NCBI GenBank assembly: GCA_019637155.1
Contig: JAHBWE010000023.1
Coordinates: forward strand, 1-64,000
Source: Labilithrix sp.
GTDB taxonomy: Bacteria > Myxococcota_A > Polyangia > Polyangiales > Polyangiaceae
Direction: 5' to 3'
DNA length: 64,000 nt
In this document: positions 40,802 to 49,380 of the stretch, one piece after another
Numbering within the stretch: the first letter of the stretch is position 1
Layout of the letters: every line of letters begins with the position of its first letter
Program-made: the position numbers and the translations under genes
Notes under the pieces: generated by a model
Databases searched by the model: none
What the model was told of the DNA's origin: nothing
Seen by the model: only the letters and a program-made list of their open reading frames with translations

Positions 40802-40804
40802 TCT
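40799..40804 (+). promoter_or_regulatory. -10-like element of Nudix/ion-channel operon
   Basis: TAGTCT lies 11 bases before ATG 40816, overlapping the last codon and stop of the upstream membrane protein. No Shine-Dalgarno is seen between it and the ATG. Confidence 0.4.
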
Positions 40805-40815
40805 CCGCCGCCTCG

Positions 40816-41310
40816 ATGTCCGGCCAGCGCAACGCGCACTGCTCCTACTGCGGCGCCGCCTTCACGGAAGGGGTTCCGTTTCCCCGAACATGCGGGGCGT
40901 GCGCCAAGGTCACGTACGTCAACCCGATCCCGGTCGCGGTCCTCGTGCTGCCGGTCGACGAGGGCGTGCTCACCATCCGCCGCGGGATCGAGCCGCGCAA
41001 GGGACAGCTCGCGCTGCCGGGAGGCTTCATCGATCTCGGCGAGGCCTGGCGCGCCGCGTGCGCGCGCGAGGTCTTCGAGGAGACCGGCATCCGCGTCGAC
41101 GCGGACGCGGTGACGCTCTTCGACGTCCACAGCGCGCCCGACGGCACGCTGCTCGTGTTCGGGGCCGCGCCGAAGATGCGCGCGGCCGACCTCCCGCCGT
41201 TCGTCGCGACGAACGAGACGTCGGAGCGCGTGATCGTGAACGAGCCGCTCGAGCTCTGCTTTCCGCTCCATACCCGCGTCCTCGCGGACTACTTCACGAG
41301 GAGTCGATGA
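40816..41310 (+). CDS. Nudix hydrolase with zinc ribbon
   Basis: A 164-residue protein. A zinc ribbon (C9-x2-C12 and C26-x2-C29) precedes the Nudix fold, as in the NADH pyrophosphatase and nucleotide-sugar groups. The Nudix box is GGFIDLGEAWRAACAREV followed by FEETGI, matching GX5EX7REUXEEXGU with all acidic metal ligands present. It hydrolyses a nucleoside diphosphate linked to some other group; the substrate cannot be read from sequence. Its stop overlaps the ion-channel gene as ATGA. Confidence 0.92.
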   Translation: MSGQRNAHCSYCGAAFTEGVPFPRTCGACAKVTYVNPIPVAVLVLPVDEGVLTIRRGIEPRKGQLALPGGFIDLGEAWRAACAREVFEETGIRVDADAVTLFDVHSAPDGTLLVFGAAPKMRAADLPPFVATNETSERVIVNEPLELCFPLHTRVLADYFTRSR

Positions 41311-42488
41311 AGCGCCGCCCGCGTTCCAAGTTCCGTCTCGTGCTCAACGCCCTCGCGTTCCTCGCCGGGCTCGCCGGCATCCTCTGGATCCTCGGCACGA
41401 AGAACGCCGAGCCCGAGGCCGAGGCGGCGCCTCCGAAGAAGCCCGCCGGCGCCGCGCCGGCCGACGCGGGCGCCGAGGCCGCCGCGGCCGCCCCCGCTCC
41501 CGCCGCCGACCACGTCAAGGAAAAGAAGGAAGACGACGGAAAAGACGAAAAGAAGGATCCTGAGCCGATCGACCTCGCGATCGCGCCCGACGGCGGCGTC
41601 CCGTTCCACCCGAACGCGGGCCGCTACAGGTCGCCCTTCGCGAAGCCGGGCAACGAGCCGGCGCTCAAGGTGAAGGTCGGCTTCCTCCTCAACACCGTCG
41701 ACAACTACGACGTGAAGACCGGCACCTTCACCGCCGACTTCTTCCTCAGCCTCACGAGCCCGGCGCCGATGCCGCCGACGGAGCTCCAGTTCCCGAACGG
41801 CACCATCGACAAGAAGGAGGTCATCGCCGACCGGCCGACGTTCAAGCTCTTTCGCATGGGCGGCTCGTTCAAGTCGCCTCCGGACCTCCGGAAGTACCCG
41901 TTCGACAACCAGGACCTGAAGATCATCATGGAGGACGACTCCGCCGGCATCGATCAGGTCGAGTTCGTCGCCGACAGCGAGCGCACGCAGCTCGCGCGCG
42001 GCTTCCGCGCCCTCGGCTGGCAGGTCTCCTACATCGACGCGAAGACGACGACGACGGCGTATCCGGATCGCTTCGAGAACGACGACCTCCTCTATAGCCG
42101 CTACACGTTCGCGCTCGGGGTGGAGCGCTACGCGACGAGCGCGGCGTTCAAGGTCTTCGTCCCCGCCTTCGTCATCGTCCTCATCTCCCTCCTCGGGATG
42201 TGGGTCCCCGCCGACGAGATGGAGGTCCGCTCGAACTCCGGCGCGCCGATGCTCGCCGGCGCGGTGCTCTTCCACTTCTCGCTGATGCAGGAGCTGCCGT
42301 CGACGATGTACCTGACGCGCGCCGACAAGCTGATGCTCGCGGTGTACATCTCGCTCCTCCTCGGCATGATCTCGACGTGGTGGATGTTCCTCGTGAAGGA
42401 GCACAACATCCCTGTCGTCTTCCGCGTCGCGCGCATCGCGGTCCCGGTCCTCAGCGTCATCACGATGGCGCTGGGCTGCTTCGCCTGA
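41307..42488 (+). CDS. pentameric ligand-gated ion channel homologue
   Basis: A 393-residue Cys-loop-superfamily channel. Residues 10-30 are a signal/anchor helix. Residues 32-90 are an Ala/Pro/Glu/Lys-rich linker not found in GLIC or ELIC. Residues 118-277 are the extracellular ligand-binding domain (VGFLLNTVDNYDVKTGTFTA, then FFLSLT; LRKYPFDNQDLKIIMEDD with YPFD at 197-200; no Cys loop, as in other prokaryotes). M1 is about 280-300 (FKVFVPAFVIVLISLLGMW), M2 312-330, M3 341-363 (LMLAVYISLLLGMISTWWM) and M4 373-393. It would open an ion path in the inner membrane when a periplasmic ligand binds. Co-translated with a Nudix hydrolase. Confidence 0.87.
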   Translation: MKRRPRSKFRLVLNALAFLAGLAGILWILGTKNAEPEAEAAPPKKPAGAAPADAGAEAAAAAPAPAADHVKEKKEDDGKDEKKDPEPIDLAIAPDGGVPFHPNAGRYRSPFAKPGNEPALKVKVGFLLNTVDNYDVKTGTFTADFFLSLTSPAPMPPTELQFPNGTIDKKEVIADRPTFKLFRMGGSFKSPPDLRKYPFDNQDLKIIMEDDSAGIDQVEFVADSERTQLARGFRALGWQVSYIDAKTTTTAYPDRFENDDLLYSRYTFALGVERYATSAAFKVFVPAFVIVLISLLGMWVPADEMEVRSNSGAPMLAGAVLFHFSLMQELPSTMYLTRADKLMLAVYISLLLGMISTWWMFLVKEHNIPVVFRVARIAVPVLSVITMALGCFA

Positions 42489-42496
42489 TCAGCGGC

Positions 42497-42961
42497 TCAG
42501 CGGCGCTTCAGCCACGGGCATTTGTCGACCATCTCCTTCGGGCGGGTGCGGTCGCAGTGCACGCCGACGACGGAGCCCGTCGTGACGATGTCGGTGCAGA
42601 GCTGGACCATCTCGAAGTTCGTCTCGTCCTTGCGGTCCGTCTTCAGCGCGCACTCCCCGAGCTTCGTGAGCTCGGTGCGGTAGGAGCCGCGCTCGCGGTC
42701 CCACGTCGCGGTGATGTCGGCCTTGAGCTTGTCGCCCGGCTTCACCGCGGCGCACTGGGCGAAGCCCTTGTCCGCGCGGACGACGCGGCGCGCGTCGCCG
42801 GGGCACTCGTCGTACTTGAGCTCGAGCGCCCACGTCTTCACGCCCTTCTCGTCGGTCAGCGGCTCGATCGTCTCGACCTCCATCGTCGTCGTGTACTTCT
42901 TGACGTCGGAGCACGCGGCGACGGTGAGGAGCAAGAGCGGGGCGGCGAGGAGGAGCTTCAC
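42497..42961 (-). CDS. predicted lipoprotein, unknown
   Basis: A 154-residue protein, GTG 42961 overlapping the previous stop as GTGA. The lipobox is LTVAACS. The mature domain is beta-rich with four further cysteines (YDECPGD, FAQCAAV, LGECALK, QLCTDI) and a charged surface. No family is recognised. Downstream partner of a 350-residue cytoplasmic protein. Confidence 0.72.
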   Translation of the reverse strand: MKLLLAAPLLLLTVAACSDVKKYTTTMEVETIEPLTDEKGVKTWALELKYDECPGDARRVVRADKGFAQCAAVKPGDKLKADITATWDRERGSYRTELTKLGECALKTDRKDETNFEMVQLCTDIVTTGSVVGVHCDRTRPKEMVDKCPWLKRR

Positions 42962-44010
42962 GGTTTGGCCTCGGGCGTCAGTGTCGCATAGAAGTCCCAC
43001 GTCACGCGCTCCCAGAATGCGCGCGCGGGCGGGCTCTCGAGCGCGAGCTTCACGAACGGCCAGGTGAGGTCGGCGAGCGCGTCGAGGGCGGGGCGCTCGA
43101 CGACGCCGATCCGCTCGAGGAACGCGCCGATCGTCGTCTCGCCGTGCTCGGCGACGAGCGCCTCGAGCTCGGCGAGGAGACGCTCCTTCACCCGCTCGTT
43201 CTGGAGGGCGCCCTCCACGATCGCCTCGATCGCGGCGTCCAGCTCCATCCGCGCGTCGTCGTCGACGTTCTTCGTGAGCGCGGCGACGGTCTCGTCGTAG
43301 AGGAAGCGCGCGACGTTGCGGCGCAGCGCGACCATCTTCGGATCGCCGCTCTTGCCGACGACGAAGTCGGCGATCTTGCCCTTCGACTTGCGCGCCGCGA
43401 CGAGGAGGTACTTCCGCATCTCGGGCTCGAGCCGCTTGTCGAACTCGCCGCGCACCGCGCTCATTGACTTGAGGACCGCGCCGGAGCCGATCGGCATGAC
43501 CTTCTTGATCAGCGCGGGGAGGCCCCACTCCGCGAAGAACGGGTTGACCGACTCGTTGAACTCCACGAGCGAGTCGTAGATGACGTCGCGCATGATCACC
43601 TCGACGACCTCGTCGTCGAAGACGCGGCGGATGACCTCCTCCGGCACGAGGTCGGGGCGCGCGACGAGCTCGTCGATCGATTCTCGCGCCGCCTCCGGGA
43701 CGTAGTCGCCGAGCTTCGCGTCGTCGGTGCGGAGGTTCGCGAGCGTGCGCCGGTGGACCTCGCGCACGATCGGCGCGAGGTGCCCGCGTACGGCGGCCTG
43801 GGTCAGCACCTCCTCGAGCGCCGCGACGAGGGCCTTCGGATCGAGGACCGCCTCGAGCGGGAGCGTGAGGAGGTGGTCGTAGCCCGCTTCGAACGAGCGC
43901 CTCCAGTCGCCCCGCGCGCGCTCGTCGGTGAGGCGCTCGGTGAGGAAGGCGATCTGACGGGAACGGAGGGCCGCGATCTGCTGCGGCGTGAGAGAGAGCG
44001 CGTCGCTCAT
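42958..44010 (-). CDS. uncharacterised helical protein
   Basis: A 350-residue, almost entirely alpha-helical cytoplasmic protein (RSRQIAFLTERLTDERARGD; RVKERLLAELEALVAEHGET). There are no cysteines, signal peptide or membrane helix. A moderately hydrophobic segment (VNPFFAEWGLPALIKKVMPI) could touch a membrane. I do not recognise the family. Its start is 10 bases from TAACCT, opposite the ABC exporter gene. Confidence 0.72.
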   Translation of the reverse strand: MSDALSLTPQQIAALRSRQIAFLTERLTDERARGDWRRSFEAGYDHLLTLPLEAVLDPKALVAALEEVLTQAAVRGHLAPIVREVHRRTLANLRTDDAKLGDYVPEAARESIDELVARPDLVPEEVIRRVFDDEVVEVIMRDVIYDSLVEFNESVNPFFAEWGLPALIKKVMPIGSGAVLKSMSAVRGEFDKRLEPEMRKYLLVAARKSKGKIADFVVGKSGDPKMVALRRNVARFLYDETVAALTKNVDDDARMELDAAIEAIVEGALQNERVKERLLAELEALVAEHGETTIGAFLERIGVVERPALDALADLTWPFVKLALESPPARAFWERVTWDFYATLTPEAKP

Positions 44011-44020
44011 CGGGACGGTC

Positions 44021-44030
44021 AGGTTACGCT
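44021..44030. promoter_or_regulatory. back-to-back -10 elements, helical protein / ABC exporter
   Basis: AGGTTACGCT carries TAACCT on the minus strand (44026-44021, 10 bases before ATG 44010). It carries TACGCT on the plus strand (44025-44030, 15 bases before GTG 44046). The hexamers share the central TA, the same geometry as at 35007. Confidence 0.45.
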
Positions 44031-44045
44031 CCTTGGCGGTGATGC

Positions 44046-45764
44046 GTGAAGCGTGAGACTCCCGCGTCGGCGTGGCAGCTCGCGCGCGCGATCGTCTGGG
44101 GCCAGCGCGGCAAGCTCGGCCTCGGCCTCGCGCTCCTCTTCCTCGATCGCGCGGCCGGCCTCGTGCTGCCGCTCGCGCCGAAGGTGCTGCTCGACGACGT
44201 GGTCGGCCGGCGGCGGACGGAGCTCCTGCTGTGGCTCGCCGCGGCGGTGGTGGGCGCCGCGATCGTGCAGGCGGCGGCGGGGTTCGCGCTCCAGCGCGTG
44301 CTCGGGCTCTCGGCCGAGCTCGTCGTCCTCGGGTGGCGGCGCCGCATCATGGCCCGCGTCACGCGCGCCCCTGCGTCCTGGCTCGACGCGCAGCAGACCG
44401 GCGCGCTCCTCGCCCGCGTGATGGACGACGCGTCGACGATGCAGAACCTCGTCGGCGCGCAGCTCGCGCGCTGGGCGAGCAACGTCGTCACCGCCGTCTT
44501 CGCGTTCGGCGCGCTCTTGTGGATCGACTGGGCGATGACGCTCCTCGCGCTCGGCTTCGCGGCGCTGCCCGGCCTCGGGCTCCACCTCTCGTACCGTACG
44601 ATGCGCCCGCTCTTCCGCGAGCGCGGCGAGCTGCGCGCGGCGCTGACGGGGCGGCTCGCGCAGACGCTCTCCGGCATGCGCGTCGTGAAGGCATTCGCCG
44701 CGGAGCGCCGCGAGCGCCTCGTCTTCGCGCGCGGCCTCCACCGCCTCTTCCGCGTGATGGCGCGGACGACGAACCGCCGCGGATCGATGGGCGCGGTCGC
44801 GACCGTGACGTACGCGGGCGTCGTCGCGATCGTGCTCGTGCTCGGCGCGCGCGCGATCCTCGACGGGCACATGACGCTCGGCGACTTCGCGAGCTACGTC
44901 GCCTTCGCGCTCATGTTCGCGGCGCCGCTCGTGGACCTCCCCGAGATTGCGACGCGCCTCTCGGAGACGCTCGCCGACCTCGATCGCGTGCGCGCGGTGG
45001 ACGCGGTCGCGCCCGAGGACGAAGGCGACGACGAGCGCGCGCCGCTCTCCGGGTTCGCGGGGACGATCGCGTTCGACGACGTCACGTTCGGCTACGATCC
45101 GGACGCGCCGGTGCTCCACGGCGTGTCGTTCCGCGCGGAGGCGGGGACGACGACGGCGATCGTCGGACCGAGCGGGGCGGGGAAGAGCACGCTCTTCTCG
45201 CTCGCCCTCGCGTTCCGGCGCCCGGACGCGGGAGCGATCCGGGTCGACGATCGCGACCTCGCCACCGTGCCGCTCCGAGACTGGCGGAGCAAGCTCGCGG
45301 TCGTCCTCCAGGACGACTTCCTCTTCGACGGCACCCTCGCGGAGAACATCGCGCTCGGGCGGCCCGGCGCGACGCGCGAGGAGATCGAAGCGGCGGCGAC
45401 GGCCGCGCGCTGCGACTTCGCCGCCCTCGACGCCGCGATCGGCGAGCGCGGCCTGCGCCTCTCCGGCGGGCAGCGGCAGCGGGTGTCGATCGCGCGCGCG
45501 CTGCTCAAGGACGCGCCGGTGCTCCTCTTCGACGAGGCGACCTCGAGCCTCGACGGCGAGAGCGAAGGCGCGGTCCGCGAGGCGATGGCGACGCTCCTCC
45601 GCGGACGCACCGTGCTCGTGATCGCGCACCGGCTCTCGACCGTGCGCGCGGCCGATCAGATCCTGGTCCTCGAGCGCGGCCGCGTCGTCGAGCGCGGCAC
45701 GCACGCGTCGCTCGTCCTTGCGGGCGGGCGCTATCGGTCGCTCTACGAAGCGCAGGCCTTGTAG
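44046..45764 (+). CDS. ABC-type exporter, fused permease and ATPase
   Basis: A 572-residue half-transporter. Residues 15-305 hold six membrane helices of the type I exporter fold; residues 335-572 are the nucleotide-binding domain. Walker A is GPSGAGKST, the Q loop lies in VVLQDDFLFDG, the signature is LSGGQRQRVSIARALL, Walker B is VLLFDEATSSLD, and the H loop is VIAHRLST. It functions as a dimer exporting a lipid, peptide or drug; MsbA-like lipid export and multidrug export are both possible. GTG 44046 is used because ATG 44042 is out of frame and stops at once. Confidence 0.92.
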   Translation: MKRETPASAWQLARAIVWGQRGKLGLGLALLFLDRAAGLVLPLAPKVLLDDVVGRRRTELLLWLAAAVVGAAIVQAAAGFALQRVLGLSAELVVLGWRRRIMARVTRAPASWLDAQQTGALLARVMDDASTMQNLVGAQLARWASNVVTAVFAFGALLWIDWAMTLLALGFAALPGLGLHLSYRTMRPLFRERGELRAALTGRLAQTLSGMRVVKAFAAERRERLVFARGLHRLFRVMARTTNRRGSMGAVATVTYAGVVAIVLVLGARAILDGHMTLGDFASYVAFALMFAAPLVDLPEIATRLSETLADLDRVRAVDAVAPEDEGDDERAPLSGFAGTIAFDDVTFGYDPDAPVLHGVSFRAEAGTTTAIVGPSGAGKSTLFSLALAFRRPDAGAIRVDDRDLATVPLRDWRSKLAVVLQDDFLFDGTLAENIALGRPGATREEIEAAATAARCDFAALDAAIGERGLRLSGGQRQRVSIARALLKDAPVLLFDEATSSLDGESEGAVREAMATLLRGRTVLVIAHRLSTVRAADQILVLERGRVVERGTHASLVLAGGRYRSLYEAQAL

Positions 45765-45770
45765 TACGCT
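45765..45770 (+). promoter_or_regulatory. -10-like element of TerB-like gene
   Basis: TACGCT, then the eight-base spacer GGCGCGCC, then ATG 45779. The same spacer and nearly the same hexamer occur before ATG 46938. It lies just after the exporter stop codon. Confidence 0.5.
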
Positions 45771-45778
45771 GGCGCGCC

Positions 45779-46222
45779 ATGTCCCTCGCAGACCTCGTCC
45801 CCGCCGGCGTCAACCCGAGCACGGAGCAGCAAGACGTGTTGCTGGAGCTCGCGTTCCTCACCACCGCCGCCGACGGGCGCCTCCACGACGACGAGCTGCG
45901 CGCGTTCCTGGAGATCGCGACGCGCCTCCGCGGCAAGGAGCCGAGCGACGCGGAGTTCGACGTGATGCTGAACCGCTTCTCGAAGCAGGCCAACGCGCGC
46001 GACATCGGCGAGCGCGTGCAGACGCTCGCGAAGTCGGTGCCGGCCGAGCTCAAGCCGGTCGCGTTCAAGCTCGCGGTCGCGCTCGGCGTCGCCGACCTCG
46101 ACGCGAGCGAGGACGAGAGCGAGCTCCAGTCGATCCTCGCCGAGGCGTTCGGCTTCGACGACGCGAAGGTCGGCGAGCTCACCGCCGAGGTCTACGCGTC
46201 GCTCGACGCCGGCGAGGAGTGA
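45779..46222 (+). CDS. TerB-like protein 1
   Basis: A 147-residue helical protein of the TerB/DjlA-type fold. The characteristic acidic helix-loop is LAFLTTAADGRLHDDELRAF, with a second DLDASEDE loop near residue 110. These domains bind metal ions and recur in tellurite-resistance and envelope-stress contexts, usually without a known reaction. A second TerB-like gene lies 2.8 kb away on the other strand. Confidence 0.8.
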   Translation: MSLADLVPAGVNPSTEQQDVLLELAFLTTAADGRLHDDELRAFLEIATRLRGKEPSDAEFDVMLNRFSKQANARDIGERVQTLAKSVPAELKPVAFKLAVALGVADLDASEDESELQSILAEAFGFDDAKVGELTAEVYASLDAGEE

Positions 46223-46262
46223 GCGCCTGTTCCACCCCGAAGGCCCCACGTTCGCGGAGCTG

Positions 46263-46916
46263 ATGCGCCAGGCGCTCGCCTCGACCGAGCGCGGCTACGA
46301 TCTCCTCGCGCCGAAGTTCGATCGGACGCCGTTCCGCACGCCGGACGCGGTCATCACGGAGATGATCGCGGCCATCGGCGAGGCCGGCGCCGCGCTCGAC
46401 GTGTGCTGCGGGACCGGCGCGGTGATGCAACAGCTCCGCGCGGTGTGCAGCGAGCGCGTCGTCGGCGTCGACTTCAGTCAGGGGATGCTCGACGAGGCGC
46501 GGCGGCGGCTCGAGGGCGCGCCGGGCGAGGCGCGGATCGAGCTCGTGCGCGGCGACGCGCTGGAGCTCCCGTTCCTCGAGGAGATGGACGTCGTCACGAG
46601 CGCGGGCGCGTTCGGCCACGTGCTGGTGGAGGACGAAGACCGCTTCATCGCCGGCATCGCGCGCACGCTGAAGCCGGGCGGCCGCTTCGTCTTCCCGACG
46701 ACCCGCGCGCCGCGCATGACCGACGGGTGGTTCTGGATGGCGCACGGCTTCAACGCCGTGATGCGGGTGCGGAACGCGCTCCGGCGGCCGCCGTTCATCA
46801 TGTACTACCTCACGTTCCTCTGGCCGGAGGTCCGCGCGAAGCTCGAGCGGAACGGCTTTTCGGTGCGCGCTGCGGAGCACGACCGCTTCGTGATCGTGAC
46901 CGCGACGAAGCGCTGA
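46263..46916 (+). CDS. class I SAM methyltransferase
   Basis: A 217-residue methyltransferase of the UbiE/type 11 group. Motif I is ALDVCCGTGAVM, the acidic post-I residue is VVGVDFSQGML, and motif II/III is SAGAFGHVLVEDEDRFIAGI with LKPGGRFVF. The substrate is unknown. The frame is open and protein-like for 12 codons before the ATG (FHPEGPTFAEL), so a CTG start at 46227 with GAGGAG upstream is possible. It lies 40 bases after the TerB-like gene. Confidence 0.87.
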   Translation: MRQALASTERGYDLLAPKFDRTPFRTPDAVITEMIAAIGEAGAALDVCCGTGAVMQQLRAVCSERVVGVDFSQGMLDEARRRLEGAPGEARIELVRGDALELPFLEEMDVVTSAGAFGHVLVEDEDRFIAGIARTLKPGGRFVFPTTRAPRMTDGWFWMAHGFNAVMRVRNALRRPPFIMYYLTFLWPEVRAKLERNGFSVRAAEHDRFVIVTATKR

Positions 46917-46923
46917 GATCGCG

Positions 46924-46929
46924 TACGAT
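46924..46929 (+). promoter_or_regulatory. -10-like element of 46938 lipoprotein gene
   Basis: TACGAT is followed by the eight-base spacer GGCGCGCC and ATG 46938, repeating the arrangement before ATG 45779 almost base for base. Confidence 0.5.
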
Positions 46930-46937
46930 GGCGCGCC

Positions 46938-47957
46938 ATGAGGATCCATCTCATGGTGCTGACCGCCGTCGCGTGTTTGCCGCTGGCGTGCTCGGACGGC
47001 GGTTGTGGCGGTGGTGGCAGCGCGGCGACCGAGGCCGGCGCGGGCTCGGCGGCGCTGACGGCGTCGGCGCCGGCGCCGGTCTCGTCGACGGCGAGCAGCA
47101 CCGGGCGTCATCGGATGATGGTGCGCGCGGGCGGCGCGGTCGGCTCGCTGTTCCGCGCCGCGAGCCAGCTTGATCTCAAGGAGGAGCAGAGGACGCGGAT
47201 CGAGAAGATCGCGACCGACCTGCGCGAGGCCGATCGGGCCGGGGGCGAGGGCGACGCCGGCGGCGTGCGCAAGGAGCTCCGCGCGATCCACGACGAGATG
47301 GTCGCCGGGGCGAAGGCGGGGAAGGTCGACGCCGCGAAGCTCGAGCCGCACTTCTCCGTCCTCGAGAAGGAGGCGAAGGAGCGGCACGCGCGCGACGTCG
47401 ACGCGCTCGGCAAGCTCCACGCGGTGCTCGAGCCCGCGCAGCGCACGTCGGTCGCGGCGACGGTGAAGAAGAGCGAGGACGACCGCGCCGGGCGCATGAA
47501 GGCGCAGGAGACCGCGCTCGCCGCGCGCGTGGCCGACGGCGGCATGACCGCGACGCGCCGTCGCTACGAGAGCTGGGTCCGCGAGCTCTCGCTCGACGAC
47601 GAGCAAAAGAAGAAGCTCGAGGCGTTCATCCCGAAGGACGATCCGAAGGCGCAGCTCGAGCAGCGCGAGGACGGGAAGAAGCGCTCCGACGCGACGATCG
47701 CGGCGTTCGAGAAGGAGACCTTCGACGCGAACGCGCCGCCGCCGCCGGACGGCAGCCGCATCCGCCGCCCCTACGACGAGCAGGTGAAGTTCTTCAACCA
47801 GCTCATCCCGATCCTGAAGCCGGAGCAGAAGGACAAGCTCGTGCAGCGCCTCGAGCGGCAGAGCACCGGCACGTTCGACCACGGCCGCCGCCGCGGCGGC
47901 GGACCCGACGAACATGATCCCGACCCCGACGACCGCGAAGAACGCGACCCCCGCTAG
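46938..47957 (+). CDS. Spy/CpxP-like helical lipoprotein
   Basis: A 339-residue exported protein with lipobox LPLACS and a Gly/Ser/Ala linker. The remainder is charged and helical with LTxxQ-like segments (LDLKEEQRTRIEKIATDL; LSLDDEQKKKLEAFI; LKPEQKDKLVQRLERQ), as in Spy/CpxP-type periplasmic chaperone and heavy-metal-sensor proteins, here repeated three times. The C-terminus is Arg/Gly/Asp-rich. The next gene starts 44 bases before its stop. Confidence 0.72.
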   Translation: MRIHLMVLTAVACLPLACSDGGCGGGGSAATEAGAGSAALTASAPAPVSSTASSTGRHRMMVRAGGAVGSLFRAASQLDLKEEQRTRIEKIATDLREADRAGGEGDAGGVRKELRAIHDEMVAGAKAGKVDAAKLEPHFSVLEKEAKERHARDVDALGKLHAVLEPAQRTSVAATVKKSEDDRAGRMKAQETALAARVADGGMTATRRRYESWVRELSLDDEQKKKLEAFIPKDDPKAQLEQREDGKKRSDATIAAFEKETFDANAPPPPDGSRIRRPYDEQVKFFNQLIPILKPEQKDKLVQRLERQSTGTFDHGRRRGGGPDEHDPDPDDREERDPR

Positions 47958-48987
47958 GCTCGCGCTCGCGCGGGTCGTTCGGATCGCGCTGGCGGCGCTG
48001 CTCGTTGCTGCGTGCTCGCGCAAGGAGGAGCCGGCGCCGTCGGTTGCGCCGTCGTCGTCGGTCGCGCCTGCACCTTCGCCTTCGGTCTCCGTGGTGCCGG
48101 TGCCCGTCGTCGCGAGCGTGCCGGACGCGGCGATCGTGCCTGCGCGGGTGGAGCCGAACGAGGCTGCGCGCGTGCACGCGAGGCGGCTCGCGGAGGTGCC
48201 GCTCACCGGCGCGGCGATGGCGACGATGAAGAAGCAGTACACGGTCATGCCGGCGGGCGTGGACGTCCAGCAGGCGCCGCTCACCGCGCGCGGGCGCATC
48301 GCGTCGCTCGTCTCGTTGACGGGGAAGCCGACGTCGGACGCGCTCCCGATCGTGATCGTCCACGACGAACGCGGCGACGTGCTCTGGTCGAAGGACGGGC
48401 CGGTCGCCGGCATCATGCCGCCGGTCGGTCCGCTCGCGATCGCGGCGGCGCCGAAGGGCCGCGTCGCGTTCGCGGCGTGCGATCCCCCGACGACGACGGT
48501 CGCGCTGCGGCTGTGGGACGACGACGGCTCGCCGTTCGCGGACTTCCAGGCGATGGCGATGGAGTCCTGCGACGCGCTCGCGCTCCTCTACTGGCCGAAG
48601 CAAGGCTGGCTCATCGTCGCCGCCCGCCCCGGCGCGACGCGCGCCCGCCTCGTGAAGGACACCGGCACGCCGGCGTGGAGCGACGCGATCGACGTCGGCG
48701 CGCGCTCGCCGGCGGACGCGATCGCGATCCCGAGCGTCGCCGCCGACACCGACGAGAGCTTCGTCCTCGTCCAGGTCGCGCAGCCCACCGCGACGCCGGG
48801 CTCGCCGTTCCACGCGCTCGCGTGGCGCTACGACAAGGAAGGCAGCCCGATCTGGAAGCAAGCGCTCGACCTCGGCGAGGCGCCGAAGGGCGCGCGCGCG
48901 GTGCTGACGGCGCGCGAAGCCGGCGTGAGCGTGAAGCTCCCCGGCCGCCCCGACATCGAGGTGAAGCCGAGCGGCGCGTTCCGCTGA
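47914..48987 (+). CDS. predicted lipoprotein with propeller-like domain
   Basis: A 357-residue protein overlapping the previous gene by 44 bases. The signal is ARVVRIALAALLVAACSR, followed by a Ser/Pro/Val linker (SVAPSSSVAPAPSPS). The mature part has repeated beta segments (GDVLWSKDGPVAGIM; VALRLWDDDGSPFADF; AWRYDKEGSPIWKQALDLG) that suggest a beta-propeller of the kind found in myxobacterial surface proteins. No catalytic motif is seen. Coupling with the Spy-like gene suggests an envelope role. Confidence 0.72.
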   Translation: MIPTPTTAKNATPARLALARVVRIALAALLVAACSRKEEPAPSVAPSSSVAPAPSPSVSVVPVPVVASVPDAAIVPARVEPNEAARVHARRLAEVPLTGAAMATMKKQYTVMPAGVDVQQAPLTARGRIASLVSLTGKPTSDALPIVIVHDERGDVLWSKDGPVAGIMPPVGPLAIAAAPKGRVAFAACDPPTTTVALRLWDDDGSPFADFQAMAMESCDALALLYWPKQGWLIVAARPGATRARLVKDTGTPAWSDAIDVGARSPADAIAIPSVAADTDESFVLVQVAQPTATPGSPFHALAWRYDKEGSPIWKQALDLGEAPKGARAVLTAREAGVSVKLPGRPDIEVKPSGAFR

Positions 48988-49015
48988 TCGCCTCGTGCGC
49001 TCGCCCGCCGCTCGT

Positions 49016-49336
49016 CTACGGCGCGGAGTCGCCGAGGCCGAGCACGTACGTGAGGTCGCGCACGACCTTGAGCTCGAGGGGGGAGAGGCGGCCGTCGGCG
49101 GACGCGGCGTCGACGAGGACGGTGACCATCTCCTGCTTCTCCTCGAGCGAGAGCTTGGCGACGATCGACTCTGCCTGGTCGAGGCCGTCGAGGTCGATCA
49201 CCTTCTTCCGCATCGCCTCGTCGAGCTCGAGGCGCTTCATCAGGCGGTCGAGGAACGCGCGCTCGTTCTCGGTCATGATGCCGTCGGCGACGAGGACCTT
49301 CGACACGAGCAGGCACTTGGCGACCTTGGCATCCAT
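49016..49336 (-). CDS. TerB-like protein 2
   Basis: A 106-residue minimal TerB-like protein: LLVSKVLVADGIMTENERAF is the first acidic helix-loop and VLVDAASADGRLSPLELKVV the second, so the pseudo-symmetric fold is complete. The function is unknown. ATG 49336 lies eight bases from TACGCT. It may be functionally linked with the similar gene at 45779. Confidence 0.82.
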   Translation of the reverse strand: MDAKVAKCLLVSKVLVADGIMTENERAFLDRLMKRLELDEAMRKKVIDLDGLDQAESIVAKLSLEEKQEMVTVLVDAASADGRLSPLELKVVRDLTYVLGLGDSAP

Positions 49337-49344
49337 CGCCGGGC

Positions 49345-49350
49345 AGCGTA
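49345..49350 (-). promoter_or_regulatory. extended -10 of TerB-like gene 2
   Basis: On the minus strand TGCTACGCT (extended -10, TGn plus TACGCT) ends eight bases before ATG 49336. There is no Shine-Dalgarno in the eight-base spacer. Confidence 0.5.
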
Positions 49351-49380
49351 GCACTCAACTCCCGCCCGGGGAGCCGCGAC

